Shown in pieces: positions 44,156 to 53,935 of a stretch of DNA of 64,000 bases. Source of the stretch: Kaistella montana (lineage in GTDB: Bacteria > Bacteroidota > Bacteroidia > Flavobacteriales > Weeksellaceae); the NCBI RefSeq assembly GCF_024436175.1, contig NZ_JANFQP010000001.1:992001-1056000 (forward strand). The letters are read 5' to 3'. Positions within the stretch are counted from its first letter, which is position 1. Each line of letters opens with the position of its first letter. Below the pieces are notes generated by a model. The model did not search any database, was not told the DNA's origin, and worked only from the letters and a program-made list of their open reading frames with translations. Made by a program: the position numbers and the translations under genes.

Positions 44156-46000
44156 TTAACAATCTGATAATGGAAGCGAAAAGGAAAACGTAGAGCCTTT
44201 TCCTAAAATACTGTGGACCCAAATTTTTCCGCCGGAACGTTCTACGATTTGCGCTGCAATGTAAAGTCCCAATCCTAATCCCGGAAATGTACTTTGCTCA
44301 TCACCACTTACTCGGTAATACTGCTCGAAAGCAAGGTGTTTTTTATCTTCAGGCATACCAATTCCGAAATCTTTCACGGTGTAAATAATATTGTTGTCTT
44401 TTTGTTCAGTTTCAATGATAATCCGATCCGCATCGGGTGAATATTTGATCGCATTTGAAATTAAATTAATCATTACCTGCCCTATTCGTTCTTTATCAGC
44501 AAAAACCATACCTCCATTTTTTGCGTAGATTTCTATTTTATGTGATGTGGACATCTGCATTTCTTCCGCAGTTTCGAGTACTAATTTTGCAAAATCGAAA
44601 CAGCTTTGGTTAAGGTGAATTTTCCCGGAATTAATCTTCGTTACATCCAATAAATCGCCAATCAGTGAAGTAAGTTTCACAACTTGGAGATCCATCTTTT
44701 TAGCAAATTCTGCACTTTTTTCATCGCCGGATTTTCTCAGCATCTTTTCCAGAACTTGTGCATATAATTTCAGTGAGGTTAGAGGCGTTTTCAGTTCATG
44801 GCTTGCAATTCCAAGAAAAGTATCTTTCTGTTTTACAAGATTTTTGAATTCATTAATGTCGGTATTGGTTCCGATCCATTTATAAAATTCCCCATCTTTG
44901 AAAAATGGAGTTCCGGTGGTGAGATACCAAATATATTCATTTTTTTTGCGGTCGAACATTCGATATTCAACCTCAAACTGTTGTGGATTCTTAGCTGCTT
45001 CTTCCCAAACTTTCTGAACATTCGGTAAATCATCCGGATGAATTATTTTAGTAAAATCAAATTGGTCGATTTCATCAATCGTTAAATTCAGCAAATTCAA
45101 CAAATTGGAATTTCCATAATCCAATATTCCGGTAAGACCTGCACTCCACACCATTTGTGGCATTGCGTTCGAAAGATTTCGGTAATCATATTCGTTGGTT
45201 TCTGCTTTTTTACGGGCATTCACCAATTCGGTTACATTCAGTGCGACATTCATAATAGCATAAATTTCGCCTTTGGAATCCCGCAACGGTTTATATGAAA
45301 AATTGTAATAAAAAGTCTGCAAAACTCCACCTACTACCAAATCAACCTTATCCTCCTGCGTTATATATGGAATACCCGTTTTGAAAACATTTTTTAGAAC
45401 TTCAATAAACGGCTGGTTTTGAAGTTCAGGAATAGCATCTTCTAATTTTGTGCCGATTACCGATTTGTCTTTTCCCCAGGTTTTTATCATTTGGTCATTC
45501 GCAAACTCTATAATTAAATCTTCACCTTTATAAATGGCAGTAGAATAATCTGCAGTTTCCACGAGTTCTTTAAAACGAAGTTCACTTTCCCATAGTTTTT
45601 TTTCAGAAAGTACTTTGTCTGTAACCTCTGTAGCAACTACACTGACCCCCGTAATTTCCTGATCCTTAAGAATTGGTGAATAGATAAAATCGAAATAACA
45701 ATCGCTCAACACACCGTTTTTCTCAATTTTTGCAAGTACATTGTTCCCATTATAGGGTTTCCCGGAACGATAAACTTCACGCAAAAGCTTAGAAAATTCT
45801 TGATCTTTGATTTCCGGAAGAGCTTCTAGTAGAGGCTTACCGATGATGGAATCGCTTTTCCCCCATAAATCCAAAATATGCTGATTGGCAATTTCTACTA
45901 CCTGATTCTCTCCCATCAACATGGCTAATGCGACTGGTGCTTGGCTGAACAGTGTGGCTAAAGAATCAAAACTCACGTGATGCTGAAGAAAATTTTTCAT
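44156..46000 (-). CDS. PAS-domain sensor histidine kinase
   Basis: The 614 residues have three PAS domains (about 15-130, 140-260 and 270-390, the last with a PAC tail, EYIWYLTTGTPFFKDG). A HisKA domain with the H-box FLGIASHELKTPLTSL follows, then HATPase (N-box NLISNAIKYS, G1 DFGIGM, G2 GLGLGLY). There is no membrane helix, so it senses an internal signal such as redox state or a small ligand. Each of the first two PAS domains begins with the same VEIANQHILDLWGK or IEFANDQMIKTWGK pattern, so they arose by duplication. It forms a two-gene operon with the receiver protein. Confidence 0.9.
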   Translation of the reverse strand: MKNFLQHHVSFDSLATLFSQAPVALAMLMGENQVVEIANQHILDLWGKSDSIIGKPLLEALPEIKDQEFSKLLREVYRSGKPYNGNNVLAKIEKNGVLSDCYFDFIYSPILKDQEITGVSVVATEVTDKVLSEKKLWESELRFKELVETADYSTAIYKGEDLIIEFANDQMIKTWGKDKSVIGTKLEDAIPELQNQPFIEVLKNVFKTGIPYITQEDKVDLVVGGVLQTFYYNFSYKPLRDSKGEIYAIMNVALNVTELVNARKKAETNEYDYRNLSNAMPQMVWSAGLTGILDYGNSNLLNLLNLTIDEIDQFDFTKIIHPDDLPNVQKVWEEAAKNPQQFEVEYRMFDRKKNEYIWYLTTGTPFFKDGEFYKWIGTNTDINEFKNLVKQKDTFLGIASHELKTPLTSLKLYAQVLEKMLRKSGDEKSAEFAKKMDLQVVKLTSLIGDLLDVTKINSGKIHLNQSCFDFAKLVLETAEEMQMSTSHKIEIYAKNGGMVFADKERIGQVMINLISNAIKYSPDADRIIIETEQKDNNIIYTVKDFGIGMPEDKKHLAFEQYYRVSGDEQSTFPGLGLGLYIAAQIVERSGGKIWVHSILGKGSTFSFSLPLSDC

Positions 46001-46129
46001 AAAGGCTAAATTAAAAAAAAATATTTCAAAAAAAGTATAAAACTCACTATCCTATTGATGTAAGCAATTTTTATGTTTAATATTTGAAAATATTAATTAT
46101 ATTTGCACTTCTTAAACTTCGAACAAAAA

Positions 46130-46483
46130 ATGAGCACAATATTTACATTATTCATGATTCTAATCATGATTGCGAGTATCTTACTAATCATCATCATCAT
46201 GGCACAAAACCCAAAAGGTGGAGGCTTATCCGGAACTTTCGGTGGAACTTCATCAGCTCAATTTGGGGTACAGCGTACCAATGATTTTATGGAAAAAGCA
46301 ACTTGGACTTTGGGTACAGCAATTGTCATTCTTATTTTATTAAGCGTGATTCTTACTGGAAAACCAAGCACATCCATTCCTACTACTCCAATAAAAACAG
46401 AAGCTCCGGCTCCACAAACCGCACCAGCAACAAACAGTCCTGCTACTGCTCCGGTAAAAACTCCGGCTCCTGCAGGAAACTAA
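46130..46483 (+). CDS. secG: Preprotein translocase subunit SecG
   Basis: SecG is a small part of the SecYEG channel in the inner membrane. The start at 46130 (MSTIFTLFMIL) is chosen because the upstream frame precedes the likely promoter. The two membrane helices lie at about 2-24 and 60-83, with the conserved AQNPKGGGLSG loop between them. The Pro/Ala/Thr-rich tail of 30 residues is a common Bacteroidota feature. A -7 element TATATTTG lies at 46098-46105, with TTTA at 46076 as a weak -33. Confidence 0.93.
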   Translation: MSTIFTLFMILIMIASILLIIIIMAQNPKGGGLSGTFGGTSSAQFGVQRTNDFMEKATWTLGTAIVILILLSVILTGKPSTSIPTTPIKTEAPAPQTAPATNSPATAPVKTPAPAGN

Positions 46484-46502
46484 GAAAATATTCACAAAAC
46501 AT

Positions 46503-46538
46503 AAAAACGGTTTAGAAATTCTAAACCGTTTTTTTTAT
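46503..46538. terminator. Bidirectional terminator between secG and the polysaccharide cluster
   Basis: AAAACGGTTTAGAA / TTCTAAACCGTTTT forms a near-perfect hairpin with flanking A and T runs. Confidence 0.85.
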
Positions 46539-46561
46539 TAGTTAAAATCTCTTTTGTTTAT

Positions 46562-47569
46562 TCACCAATATTCATCTTGATGATGGAAGAAAAGACAATC
46601 AATCCAACTATCCAAAGACATTTTGGATAATATTTCATCATCGATTTTAGAAAAATCGGTTTTGAAAAAATCTTCACTTATTTTCAAATTTTTCCGGTCC
46701 AAAATCATCACATTTTCGACAGAAAAGAATGGGTAATTCTTGATATCTGAATTTGTAGTGAGAATTTTTTTTCCTGATGCCAATGCTTCAAATGTTCGCA
46801 TTGTTAAACCATTTTGAAAAGGTTTATTCACATCCAAAACTGCAAAAGACTGGCTATAAATTTCAGCAATTTCGTTGTGTTGAAGTTTCGTAAAACTAAG
46901 TTTATTAACATCAAAATATTTCAAATTTCGATCAAAAAAACGTTTCAACAGAAATGCAGTTTTCCCGGGAGCATAGTAAAAAAAGAATGTTTTTAAATGA
47001 AGCTGAGACGCTATTTTCTGAACTTTTTCACCAATGAGATAACGATCGCTATGCGCAGATCCGATGAAGGTAATGTCATACTTTCTTTCCTGTTTTTTTA
47101 CAGTGCTTTTATATTCTTCTAAAAAAAACAATGGCCTGAAATGCAACTGATATTTCTTCGCATCTGCAGGTTCGAAAGTGAAATTTTTATCAAAAAAAGG
47201 ATAAAGTTTTTTGAACTTCGGATACTCTTCGGCTGCATCGTAAGAATAGAAAATTTTCTCTGCCAAAGTATTGTTTTTCTGAAATCCTTCAAGAAAGAAA
47301 AACGGGATGCTTTCGCCTTTGATTAATAGAAAAAAATCATATTTTTCTGCTGAAATTTCCAATAAAATCTTCCGATAATAGCGATTTATTTTTTTTTGAT
47401 ACCAATTACTTTTCACTCGAATAATCCCTTTTGACAAAAGAGAATCCGATGGTCTTTCATTATAAAAATCCACTTCAGCTCCCCTACTTTTCAATCGTTC
47501 GGCAATTGCTTTTTCATAACCGAAAAAATGGGCAGAAATAAATAATATTTTTTTTCCTTTCAGACTCAT
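46562..47569 (-). CDS. CgeB-like glycosyltransferase (GT-B fold)
   Basis: The 335 residues have a GT-B layout: an N-terminal Rossmann half (ILFISAHFFGYEKAIAERL) and a C-terminal nucleotide-sugar half with ENGLTMRTFEA-like motif NGLTMRTFEALASGKKILTT (about 258-277) and a DITFIGSAHSDR block. This is the CgeB/YkvP pattern. No membrane segment is seen. It would add a sugar to a cell-surface polysaccharide. It overlaps the epimerase gene by four bases and is last in a four-gene set. Confidence 0.8.
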   Translation of the reverse strand: MSLKGKKILFISAHFFGYEKAIAERLKSRGAEVDFYNERPSDSLLSKGIIRVKSNWYQKKINRYYRKILLEISAEKYDFFLLIKGESIPFFFLEGFQKNNTLAEKIFYSYDAAEEYPKFKKLYPFFDKNFTFEPADAKKYQLHFRPLFFLEEYKSTVKKQERKYDITFIGSAHSDRYLIGEKVQKIASQLHLKTFFFYYAPGKTAFLLKRFFDRNLKYFDVNKLSFTKLQHNEIAEIYSQSFAVLDVNKPFQNGLTMRTFEALASGKKILTTNSDIKNYPFFSVENVMILDRKNLKISEDFFKTDFSKIDDEILSKMSLDSWIDCLFFHHQDEYW

Positions 47570-48711
47570 GTTTTCAGGAAACCTTTTTGTTTCATTTCTT
47601 CTATTGAAGCCTCAAAATTATTTCCCAGAAGCGGTTGATTCAAAACCCATTCGGTAAAACTCTGGATTCCTTGCTGAAAACTCACTTTAGGTTCAAAATT
47701 TAAGAATTTTTTCATTAAAGAAATATCCGCAAAATTATGTCGAATATCGCCGATTCTGAAATTTCCTGAAACCGAAACATCTACATTTTTCTGATATTTT
47801 TCCACCAGATTTTCTGCCACCGATTGAACAGTCGTTGCTATTCCGGTCCCTACATTGATCGTTTGATTATTCGCAGCATCCATTTCTAAACTTCTTATCG
47901 TTGCTTCCACCGTGTCTTCAATATTGATAAAATCTCTGGTTGGTAAACCATCTTCAAAAACATTGATGTTTTTTCCATTTAAAATTTGTGTAGAAAAAAT
48001 CGATAAAATTCCGGTGTACGGATTCACGAGTGATTGTTCCGCTCCGTAAACATTTTGATAACGCAGAATCACAAAATCTACTGCTATTGTTGGGCAAACG
48101 AGTTTTACCATTTGCTCTTGCTGTAATTTTGTAAGTCCATAAAATGAGGTTGGATGAAGTTTAAAATCCTCTGAAGTTGGGAGTGGATGTAGAATTTCAC
48201 CATTTTGATCGGTCATTTCGAAGATTCCTTTTTGCATCAAATCTAAGTTTCGATGAGCTGGAAATACGATCTCTGCATTTGAATTTTGATATTTTCCTTC
48301 GCCATAAACTGCTCTGGAAGAAGCCAAAACAAACTTTTTTACTCTGTTTTTCTGGTTTACTAAAACATCGAGCAAAAGCGCGGTTCCTGCAACATTCACC
48401 TTATTGTATCTTTCGATTTCGTACATCGACTGTCCGGTCCCGGTTTCTGCAGCTAAATGAACTATTGCATCTTGATTTTCAATTGCTTTTTCAATGTCAA
48501 ATCTGTTCGTGATATCACCTTTAATGAAAGTCACTACACCCAAAATCCGTCGATAAAGTGGAGAATTAAATTCAGGATTTTTGGTATGAATTTGCTCCGA
48601 AAGACAGTCTAAAACCGTCACCGAATAGCCACGATCAATTAATTTCAACGCGAGTGAACTCCCTATAAATCCTGCACCGCCGGTGATTAATATATTTTTC
48701 AATTTACCCAC
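47566..48711 (-). CDS. NAD-dependent epimerase/dehydratase (extended SDR)
   Basis: The 381 residues begin with the cofactor motif TGGAGFIGSS and have the catalytic YGLTK (Y-x3-K), an upstream Ser/Thr site (LASSRAVYGEG) and the substrate region RYQNVYGAEQ. Members with this length act on nucleotide sugars such as UDP-GlcNAc or dTDP-sugars. The exact reaction is not readable. It lies inside a glycan gene set: it overlaps the acyltransferase gene by eight bases and the glycosyltransferase gene by four. Confidence 0.88.
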   Translation of the reverse strand: MGKLKNILITGGAGFIGSSLALKLIDRGYSVTVLDCLSEQIHTKNPEFNSPLYRRILGVVTFIKGDITNRFDIEKAIENQDAIVHLAAETGTGQSMYEIERYNKVNVAGTALLLDVLVNQKNRVKKFVLASSRAVYGEGKYQNSNAEIVFPAHRNLDLMQKGIFEMTDQNGEILHPLPTSEDFKLHPTSFYGLTKLQQEQMVKLVCPTIAVDFVILRYQNVYGAEQSLVNPYTGILSIFSTQILNGKNINVFEDGLPTRDFINIEDTVEATIRSLEMDAANNQTINVGTGIATTVQSVAENLVEKYQKNVDVSVSGNFRIGDIRHNFADISLMKKFLNFEPKVSFQQGIQSFTEWVLNQPLLGNNFEASIEEMKQKGFLKT

Positions 48712-49258
48712 TTATTTTTTCCCAAGTTTGGGTTTGTTGATTATACTTTTTTACAATTTTTGCAGGCGAACCTACAATGACACAATAATCCGGAAAAGTG
48801 CCTCTCACAACCGAATTAGCGCCTACAATACATTGTTTCCCCAACACAGTTCCAGCCATAATTGCAGCGCCCATTCCGATAAAACAATTCTCACCAATTG
48901 TTGTTTCTTTAACGATAATTTTTTGTTTTACGACATGTTTTCCGATTTCGGTGTAATCATGATCGATATTGGTGATGAAAACATTGGCTAAAATTAGCGA
49001 GCTTTTTCCTATTTTCAGTTGACCGGCCGAAGTGATATGAACGTTTTGCGAAATCACCACATCATCTTCGATTTCAATAGTTCCGTCATCTTGAGTTTCC
49101 ATTCGTAAATGAGGTAAAATTCTCACTTTTTTACCGATAAAAACATTGCGAATTCCTTTCAGAAAAATAGGTTTCCCAAGATATGAAGGCATCCCGAATT
49201 TGCCAAAAAAGGGCGCATAACACAACGCTCTAATTCCCCAAAATAATTTATCCATCAT
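48704..49258 (-). CDS. Left-handed beta-helix acyltransferase
   Basis: The 184 residues contain hexapeptide repeats from about residue 50 on (IEDDVVISQNVHI, IGENCFIGMGAAIMAG, VLGKQCIVGANSVVRG), as in maltose/galactoside and sugar O-acetyltransferases. The conserved histidine-like site is NIDHDYTEIGKHV. It would acetylate a sugar of the surface glycan using acetyl-CoA. It overlaps the GT2 gene by four bases, so translation is coupled. Confidence 0.88.
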   Translation of the reverse strand: MMDKLFWGIRALCYAPFFGKFGMPSYLGKPIFLKGIRNVFIGKKVRILPHLRMETQDDGTIEIEDDVVISQNVHITSAGQLKIGKSSLILANVFITNIDHDYTEIGKHVVKQKIIVKETTIGENCFIGMGAAIMAGTVLGKQCIVGANSVVRGTFPDYCVIVGSPAKIVKKYNQQTQTWEKISG

Positions 49259-50049
49259 AGTTTTGCTCTTATTGGCCTTACGAAATATTTGAATTTGGAA
49301 ATTACAAAATAAAACAGATATTCCAACAAATTGATCCTCTTGTCTCTATACATTTCTAGAATATTTTTCTGAATTCCCTTTTCCATTTCTTTTAAATTCG
49401 CAGAAAGTCCTGAAAATCCGAAGGATTTTTTTCCGTTTCCTGCTATTACAAGCTTTTCAGGAAGCAGAAACATCGAATTGTTTTCACTAATTCGCATCCA
49501 GAAATTAGCATCTTCAGAGTACTTTTGTTGCTCATCAAAATAGCCGGTATTTTCAAGAATTTTCCTTTTAAAAATCGCAGTGGAAGTTTGTCCCGTTATT
49601 TTAAGTAATAATTTCTTTAAAATAATGGTAACTAATCCATTATCAACATCAATCTTGTAAGGAAAACTTACTTTTTCATCATTCCACAAAGAGGTAATAA
49701 AATCCACCCCAAAATCCGGATTTTCCAGATATTTCAGCTGTCTTTCGGTTTTTTCGGGAAGCCATTCGTCGTCGGAATCGAGCAAAGCGATGTAATCTCC
49801 TTTTGCGATTTTCAATCCTGCGTTTCGGGCTTTGGAAACTCCACCGTTCTCTTGATGAACCAACTGAATCGGCATTTCTGGGTTATTTCTTTGGTAATTT
49901 TCAAGAATTTCCCGGCTTCGATCGGTGGAACCATCATTAATGACAATGATTTCAAACTCGCGTTTCCAAGTTTGGTTTTTAATGGAATCAAGACATTTTT
50001 CGATGCTTTCTTCGGCATTATAAACAGGAATAATTACAGAAATCGCCAT
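49255..50049 (-). CDS. Family 2 glycosyltransferase
   Basis: The 264 residues begin ISVIIPVYNAEESIEKCLDS, a GT2 (GT-A fold) start. They contain the DxD-type metal site (LLDSDDEWLP at about 90) and the later catalytic acidic motif (YSEDANFWMRI). No membrane segment is present. It probably transfers a sugar to a lipid-linked glycan. It is the first gene of the four-gene set that includes the acyltransferase, epimerase and CgeB-like transferase. Confidence 0.9.
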   Translation of the reverse strand: MAISVIIPVYNAEESIEKCLDSIKNQTWKREFEIIVINDGSTDRSREILENYQRNNPEMPIQLVHQENGGVSKARNAGLKIAKGDYIALLDSDDEWLPEKTERQLKYLENPDFGVDFITSLWNDEKVSFPYKIDVDNGLVTIILKKLLLKITGQTSTAIFKRKILENTGYFDEQQKYSEDANFWMRISENNSMFLLPEKLVIAGNGKKSFGFSGLSANLKEMEKGIQKNILEMYRDKRINLLEYLFYFVISKFKYFVRPIRAKL

Positions 50050-50108
50050 TAAAATTTGTTTAAATTCTCAATTACAAAAAAGCTAAAATAGGAATTTTGA
50101 ACGAGAAA

Positions 50109-50720
50109 TTAATCTTTTTCGTTGTAAGGCAAACGGTTTTGGATGGATCTTCCCAATGAAATTTCATCGGCATATTCCAACTCATCTCCCACCGAAATTC
50201 CGCGCGCGATAGTGGAAAAATTCACTTGAAAATTTTTGAATTTTTTATAAATGTAATAAGCCGTCGTATCGCCTTCCATCGTTGCACTCAGCGCGAAAAT
50301 CAGCTCTTTTACTTCGCCACTTTCCAGTTTTTTCTCGATGGAGGAAATATGAAGTTGATTTGGACCGATGCCTTCCATTGGCGAAATTTTGCCACCCAAG
50401 ACCAAATATTTTCCTCTGTATTTTCCGGTATTTTCAATCGCCATAACATCTCGAACATCTTCCACGATGCACAAAATTTCTTCATTTCTCTTCGGATTGG
50501 CGCAGATTTCACAAATTTTCATGTCGGAGAAATTATGACAATCTTTGCAATAATGAATTTCGGTAACGAGTTTTTTCAGCGAATCTCCCAAGGCGATGGC
50601 TTGACTTTCAGGTTGTTTTAACAAATGCAACGCCAATCTCAACGCCGATTTTTTCCCGATTCCGGGCAATCCTGAAATCTCTTCAACTGCTTTCGCTAAA
50701 ACTTTACTCGGATAATCCAT
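50109..50720 (-). CDS. recR: Recombination mediator RecR
   Basis: RecR helps load RecA at gaps. The 203 residues have the N-terminal helix-hairpin-helix ([20 protein letters not shown], residues about 14-33), a four-cysteine zinc finger ([16 protein letters not shown]) and a Toprim domain ([21 protein letters not shown]). Length equals the family norm. A TATTTTTG -7 element lies on the coding strand at 50725-50732, with CTTG 20 bases away as a weak -33. Confidence 0.97.
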   Translation of the reverse strand: MDYPSKVLAKAVEEISGLPGIGKKSALRLALHLLKQPESQAIALGDSLKKLVTEIHYCKDCHNFSDMKICEICANPKRNEEILCIVEDVRDVMAIENTGKYRGKYLVLGGKISPMEGIGPNQLHISSIEKKLESGEVKELIFALSATMEGDTTAYYIYKKFKNFQVNFSTIARGISVGDELEYADEISLGRSIQNRLPYNEKD

Positions 50721-50793
50721 TCCACAAAAATAAAATTTAAAACCTCAAACTGCAAGTTTCATCCCTTTTATTATCTTTGGTGAAAATACCTTT

Positions 50794-51399
50794 ATGATTC
50801 TTCAAAACTTAAACTATCCTCTCGATTTTAAATTTAAAATTACTACGCTTTCCAGCGATTTCAATATCACCGACAGAAATGGAAATTACGTTGCATACGT
50901 TCGTCAGAAAATGTTCAAACTCAAGGAAGACGTTATTATTTTCAGCAATGAAAGCCGTTCTCAGGAACTTTTCAGAATTCAAGCTAATCAATGGATTGAT
51001 TTTAATGCTTCCTACTCCATGACCGATTTGGAAAACGGAAAAAATTTCGGAAGATTGGCCAGAAAAGGAATGCGCTCGCTTTGGAAATCGCATTACGATG
51101 TTTTAGACGAAAATAATGCCTTGAAATATCACATCAGCGAAGACAACGCTTGGGTGAAAGTTTTGGATGGTTTTATTGGCGAAATTCCAATCGTAGGAAT
51201 GTTTACCGGATATTTCCTGAATCCATCGTACACCGTAAAAGATTCCGCAGGAAAAGAATATTTCCGCCTCAAGAAAATGCCGTCGCTAATTGGTCGAAGA
51301 TTTCAACTCGATCGCTTAATCGACATCGATGATGAAGACGAATCTCTCGTGATTTTATCTTTATTAATGATGGTTCTTTTGGAAAGAGAGCGAGGATAA
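50794..51399 (+). CDS. LURP-one-related/phospholipid-scramblase-like protein
   Basis: The 201 residues match the tubby-like beta-barrel of LURP-one-related proteins: FKITTLSSDFNITDRNGNYVAYVRQK, quoted in part as SSDFNITDRNGNYVAYVRQK, and IPIVGMFTGYFLNPSYTVKD. There is a hydrophobic C-terminal helix (LVILSLLMMVLLERE). Bacterial members (YxjI-like) have unknown function. It is divergent from recR with a -7 element TATCTTTG at 50772-50779. Confidence 0.8.
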   Translation: MILQNLNYPLDFKFKITTLSSDFNITDRNGNYVAYVRQKMFKLKEDVIIFSNESRSQELFRIQANQWIDFNASYSMTDLENGKNFGRLARKGMRSLWKSHYDVLDENNALKYHISEDNAWVKVLDGFIGEIPIVGMFTGYFLNPSYTVKDSAGKEYFRLKKMPSLIGRRFQLDRLIDIDDEDESLVILSLLMMVLLERERG

Positions 51400-51522
51400 A
51401 TTGCAAAATTCTCTTTGAATTGGATTTTACAGAACTACTTTTCTTAAAATCGATACAAATAATTGCCTGACTTTTTTTCAGGCATTTTTTTATTCTTAAA
51501 TTTGAGGAAAATATTATTTATA

Positions 51523-52965
51523 ATGGAAATTACACAGATAGAACCTCAAATAGTCTGGAAAAATTTCGCAGCATTAAATGCGATACCAAGACCTTCCAAA
51601 AAAGAAGAAAAAGTCATTGAATTCATCAAAAACTTTGGTGAAAATCTTGGTTTGGAAACGACCGTTGACGAAGTTGGAAATGTGATCATCAAAAAACCTG
51701 CAACCGCGGGAATGGAAGACCGAAAACCAATTGTGATGCAATCTCACCTCGATATGGTTTGCCAAAAAAACAATGATGTTCAGTTCGATTTCGAAACCCA
51801 AGGAATCCAAATGGAAGTTGATGGCGATTGGGTAAAAGCAAAAGGAACCACTTTGGGCGCAGATAACGGTTTGGGCGTTGCGTCAATTATGTCGGTTTTA
51901 GAAAGTTCAGATATTCCACATCCCGCTTTGGAAGCGCTTTTCACTATTGATGAAGAAACCGGAATGACCGGCGCAATTGGTCTGAAACCAGGGCAATTAC
52001 ATGGTGAAATTCTCCTAAATTTAGACACTGAAGAAGATGACGAAATCGATATCGGTTGCGCAGGCGGAATCGATGTGACGGCTTCTCAGAACTACAATTT
52101 GGAAGCTTCAAAAGGACAAATCGTTAAAATTGAAATCAAAGGTTTGCAAGGTGGACATTCCGGAATGGACATTCATAAAGGTTTCGGAAATGCGAATGTA
52201 ATCCTCGGAAGACTTTTGTACACCGGAGTTTACAATCAAAACATTCAATTGATTACCATCGATGGTGGCGGATTGCGAAATGCGATTCCGCGCGAAGCAA
52301 ATGCGATATTATCAGTAAGAAATGTGGTTGAATTTATCGAAGATGCGAATGTTTTGAAAGCTTCAATCCTCGAAGAATTTGCAAATGTTGAAAAAGATCT
52401 TCAAATCAATATTGAAAACTTCAGCACCGAGGAAAAAGCGATTTCTGAAGAAGATTCCAAGAAAATTATTTTAGCTTTAAAATCCGCACACAACGGCGTT
52501 TACAGAATGTCTCCTGATGTTGCCGATTTGGTAGAAACTTCCAACAATATCGCTCGTGTGGAATTGAAAAACGGAGCATTAAGAATTTTAAATCTTTCAA
52601 GATCATCTGTAGATTCTACAAAATTCGCCGTTGCTGAACAATTGAAATCGGTTTTCGAATTGGCTGGTTTAGAAGTAGAATTCAGCGGTTCGTACCCTGG
52701 TTGGAAACCAAAACCAGGTTCGGAAATCGTGAAAATTATGGAAAAAATCTACGAAAGAGATTTCGGATCAAAACCTCACGTAGTTGCTTGTCACGCAGGT
52801 TTAGAATGCGGAATTATCGGTGCCAATTATCCTGAAATGGAAATGGTAAGTTTCGGACCGACAATTCGTGGAGCGCATTCGCCTGAAGAAAAAGCGAATA
52901 TCCCTTCCGCACAAAAATTCTGGGGATTTTTGAAAGAAATTTTAAAAGAAATTCCTAAAAAATAA
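51523..52965 (+). CDS. pepD: Aminoacyl-histidine dipeptidase PepD
   Basis: PepD is a zinc peptidase of family M20 that splits Xaa-His dipeptides. I chose the start at 51523 (MEITQIEPQIVWKNF); an upstream frame adds 20 hydrophobic residues with no counterpart in the family. The 480 residues have metal-binding SHLDMVCQK, the catalytic EETGMTGA pair and the C-terminal SFGPTIRGAHSPEE with the last zinc histidine. It acts in the cytoplasm. The following gene starts ten bases downstream. Confidence 0.95.
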   Translation: MEITQIEPQIVWKNFAALNAIPRPSKKEEKVIEFIKNFGENLGLETTVDEVGNVIIKKPATAGMEDRKPIVMQSHLDMVCQKNNDVQFDFETQGIQMEVDGDWVKAKGTTLGADNGLGVASIMSVLESSDIPHPALEALFTIDEETGMTGAIGLKPGQLHGEILLNLDTEEDDEIDIGCAGGIDVTASQNYNLEASKGQIVKIEIKGLQGGHSGMDIHKGFGNANVILGRLLYTGVYNQNIQLITIDGGGLRNAIPREANAILSVRNVVEFIEDANVLKASILEEFANVEKDLQINIENFSTEEKAISEEDSKKIILALKSAHNGVYRMSPDVADLVETSNNIARVELKNGALRILNLSRSSVDSTKFAVAEQLKSVFELAGLEVEFSGSYPGWKPKPGSEIVKIMEKIYERDFGSKPHVVACHAGLECGIIGANYPEMEMVSFGPTIRGAHSPEEKANIPSAQKFWGFLKEILKEIPKK

Positions 52966-52975
52966 GTGGTTAAAA

Positions 52976-53512
52976 ATGGACAAAAATCTGCTTTTAAAAA
53001 CCCTTGAAACCCGTTTTAAAGCGAACATGCATCGCCATGAAAACTTGAAATGGGAAAACGTTTTTCAAAAACTAGAAGAACAACCCAAAAAGTTGGAAAC
53101 GCTTGGAAAAATGGAAACTTCCGGTGGCGAACCAGACGTTGTAGATTTTGATGAAAAATCCGGTGAATATTTATTCTTCGATTGTTCTGCAGAAAGCCCG
53201 AAAGAAAGACGCAGCTATTGCTACGACAAAGAAGCTTTAGACAAAAGGAAAGAAAACAAACCCAAAAATAACGCTTTGGATGTTGCCAAAGAATTGGGAA
53301 TTGAGCTTTTGTCAGAAGAAGAATATCGTTTTCTGCAAACTTTAGGAAATTACGATTTGAAAACTTCAAGTTGGCTGAAAACACCAGAAAATATTCGCAA
53401 ACTTGGTGGCGCAATTTTCGGTGATTTTCGTTATGCGACAGTGTTTATTTATCACAACGGCGCTGAATCTTACTATGCTGCACGAGGTTTTCGAGGGAAA
53501 CTGAAAGTATAA
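52976..53512 (+). CDS. DUF4256 family protein
   Basis: The 178 residues match DUF4256 closely: TGGEPDVV-like SGGEPDVVDFDEKSGEY, FDCSAESPKERRSYCYDKEAL, and the ending AESYYAARGFRGKLKV. Function is unknown; it is soluble and predicted cytoplasmic. It may be co-transcribed with pepD. Confidence 0.9.
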   Translation: MDKNLLLKTLETRFKANMHRHENLKWENVFQKLEEQPKKLETLGKMETSGGEPDVVDFDEKSGEYLFFDCSAESPKERRSYCYDKEALDKRKENKPKNNALDVAKELGIELLSEEEYRFLQTLGNYDLKTSSWLKTPENIRKLGGAIFGDFRYATVFIYHNGAESYYAARGFRGKLKV

Positions 53513-53531
53513 AAATCCATCATTAAAAATA

Positions 53532-53566
53532 AAAATCCCGCAACAAGAAGTTGCGGGATTTTGTTA
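53532..53566. terminator. Bidirectional terminator between DUF4256 and ferredoxin genes
   Basis: AAATCCCGCAAC / GTTGCGGGATTT with a five-base loop, flanked by A and T runs. Confidence 0.85.
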
Positions 53567-53585
53567 TCTAAAAAGTGATTATTTT

Positions 53586-53918
53586 CTACGGATAAGGCGC
53601 GATTTGCACTTCCAATCCGTCGATTTCTTCGGTAATGTGAATTTGGCAACCCAATCTGGAATTGTCTTGAACATGAAACGCTTCGGCAAGCATCGCATCT
53701 TCTTCATCACCCATTTCTACCAACTTTTCAGCGCCATCCATTACATAAACTTGGCAAGATGCACACATTGCCATTCCACCACAAACACCGATGGTTCCTT
53801 CTTCTGCAAGTTCATAAGAACGGATCACTTCCATTAAATTCATCGACATATCGGTAGGCGCAACGACTTCGTGAGTTTGTCCGTTTCGGTCGGTAATTTT
53901 CAAATTAATATCCTGCAT
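53586..53918 (-). CDS. Adrenodoxin-type 2Fe-2S ferredoxin
   Basis: The 110 residues carry the cluster ligands C46, C52, C55 and C91 (spacing C-x5-C-x2-C-x35-C: GVCGGMAMCASCQVYV then LGCQIHI), typical of adrenodoxin/Isc-type ferredoxins. It carries single electrons in the cytoplasm. It lies 17 bases downstream of a ferredoxin-NADP reductase-like gene, which is its likely electron donor. Confidence 0.93.
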   Translation of the reverse strand: MQDINLKITDRNGQTHEVVAPTDMSMNLMEVIRSYELAEEGTIGVCGGMAMCASCQVYVMDGAEKLVEMGDEEDAMLAEAFHVQDNSRLGCQIHITEEIDGLEVQIAPYP

Positions 53919-53935
53919 TTTTTGGATTTTGTTTA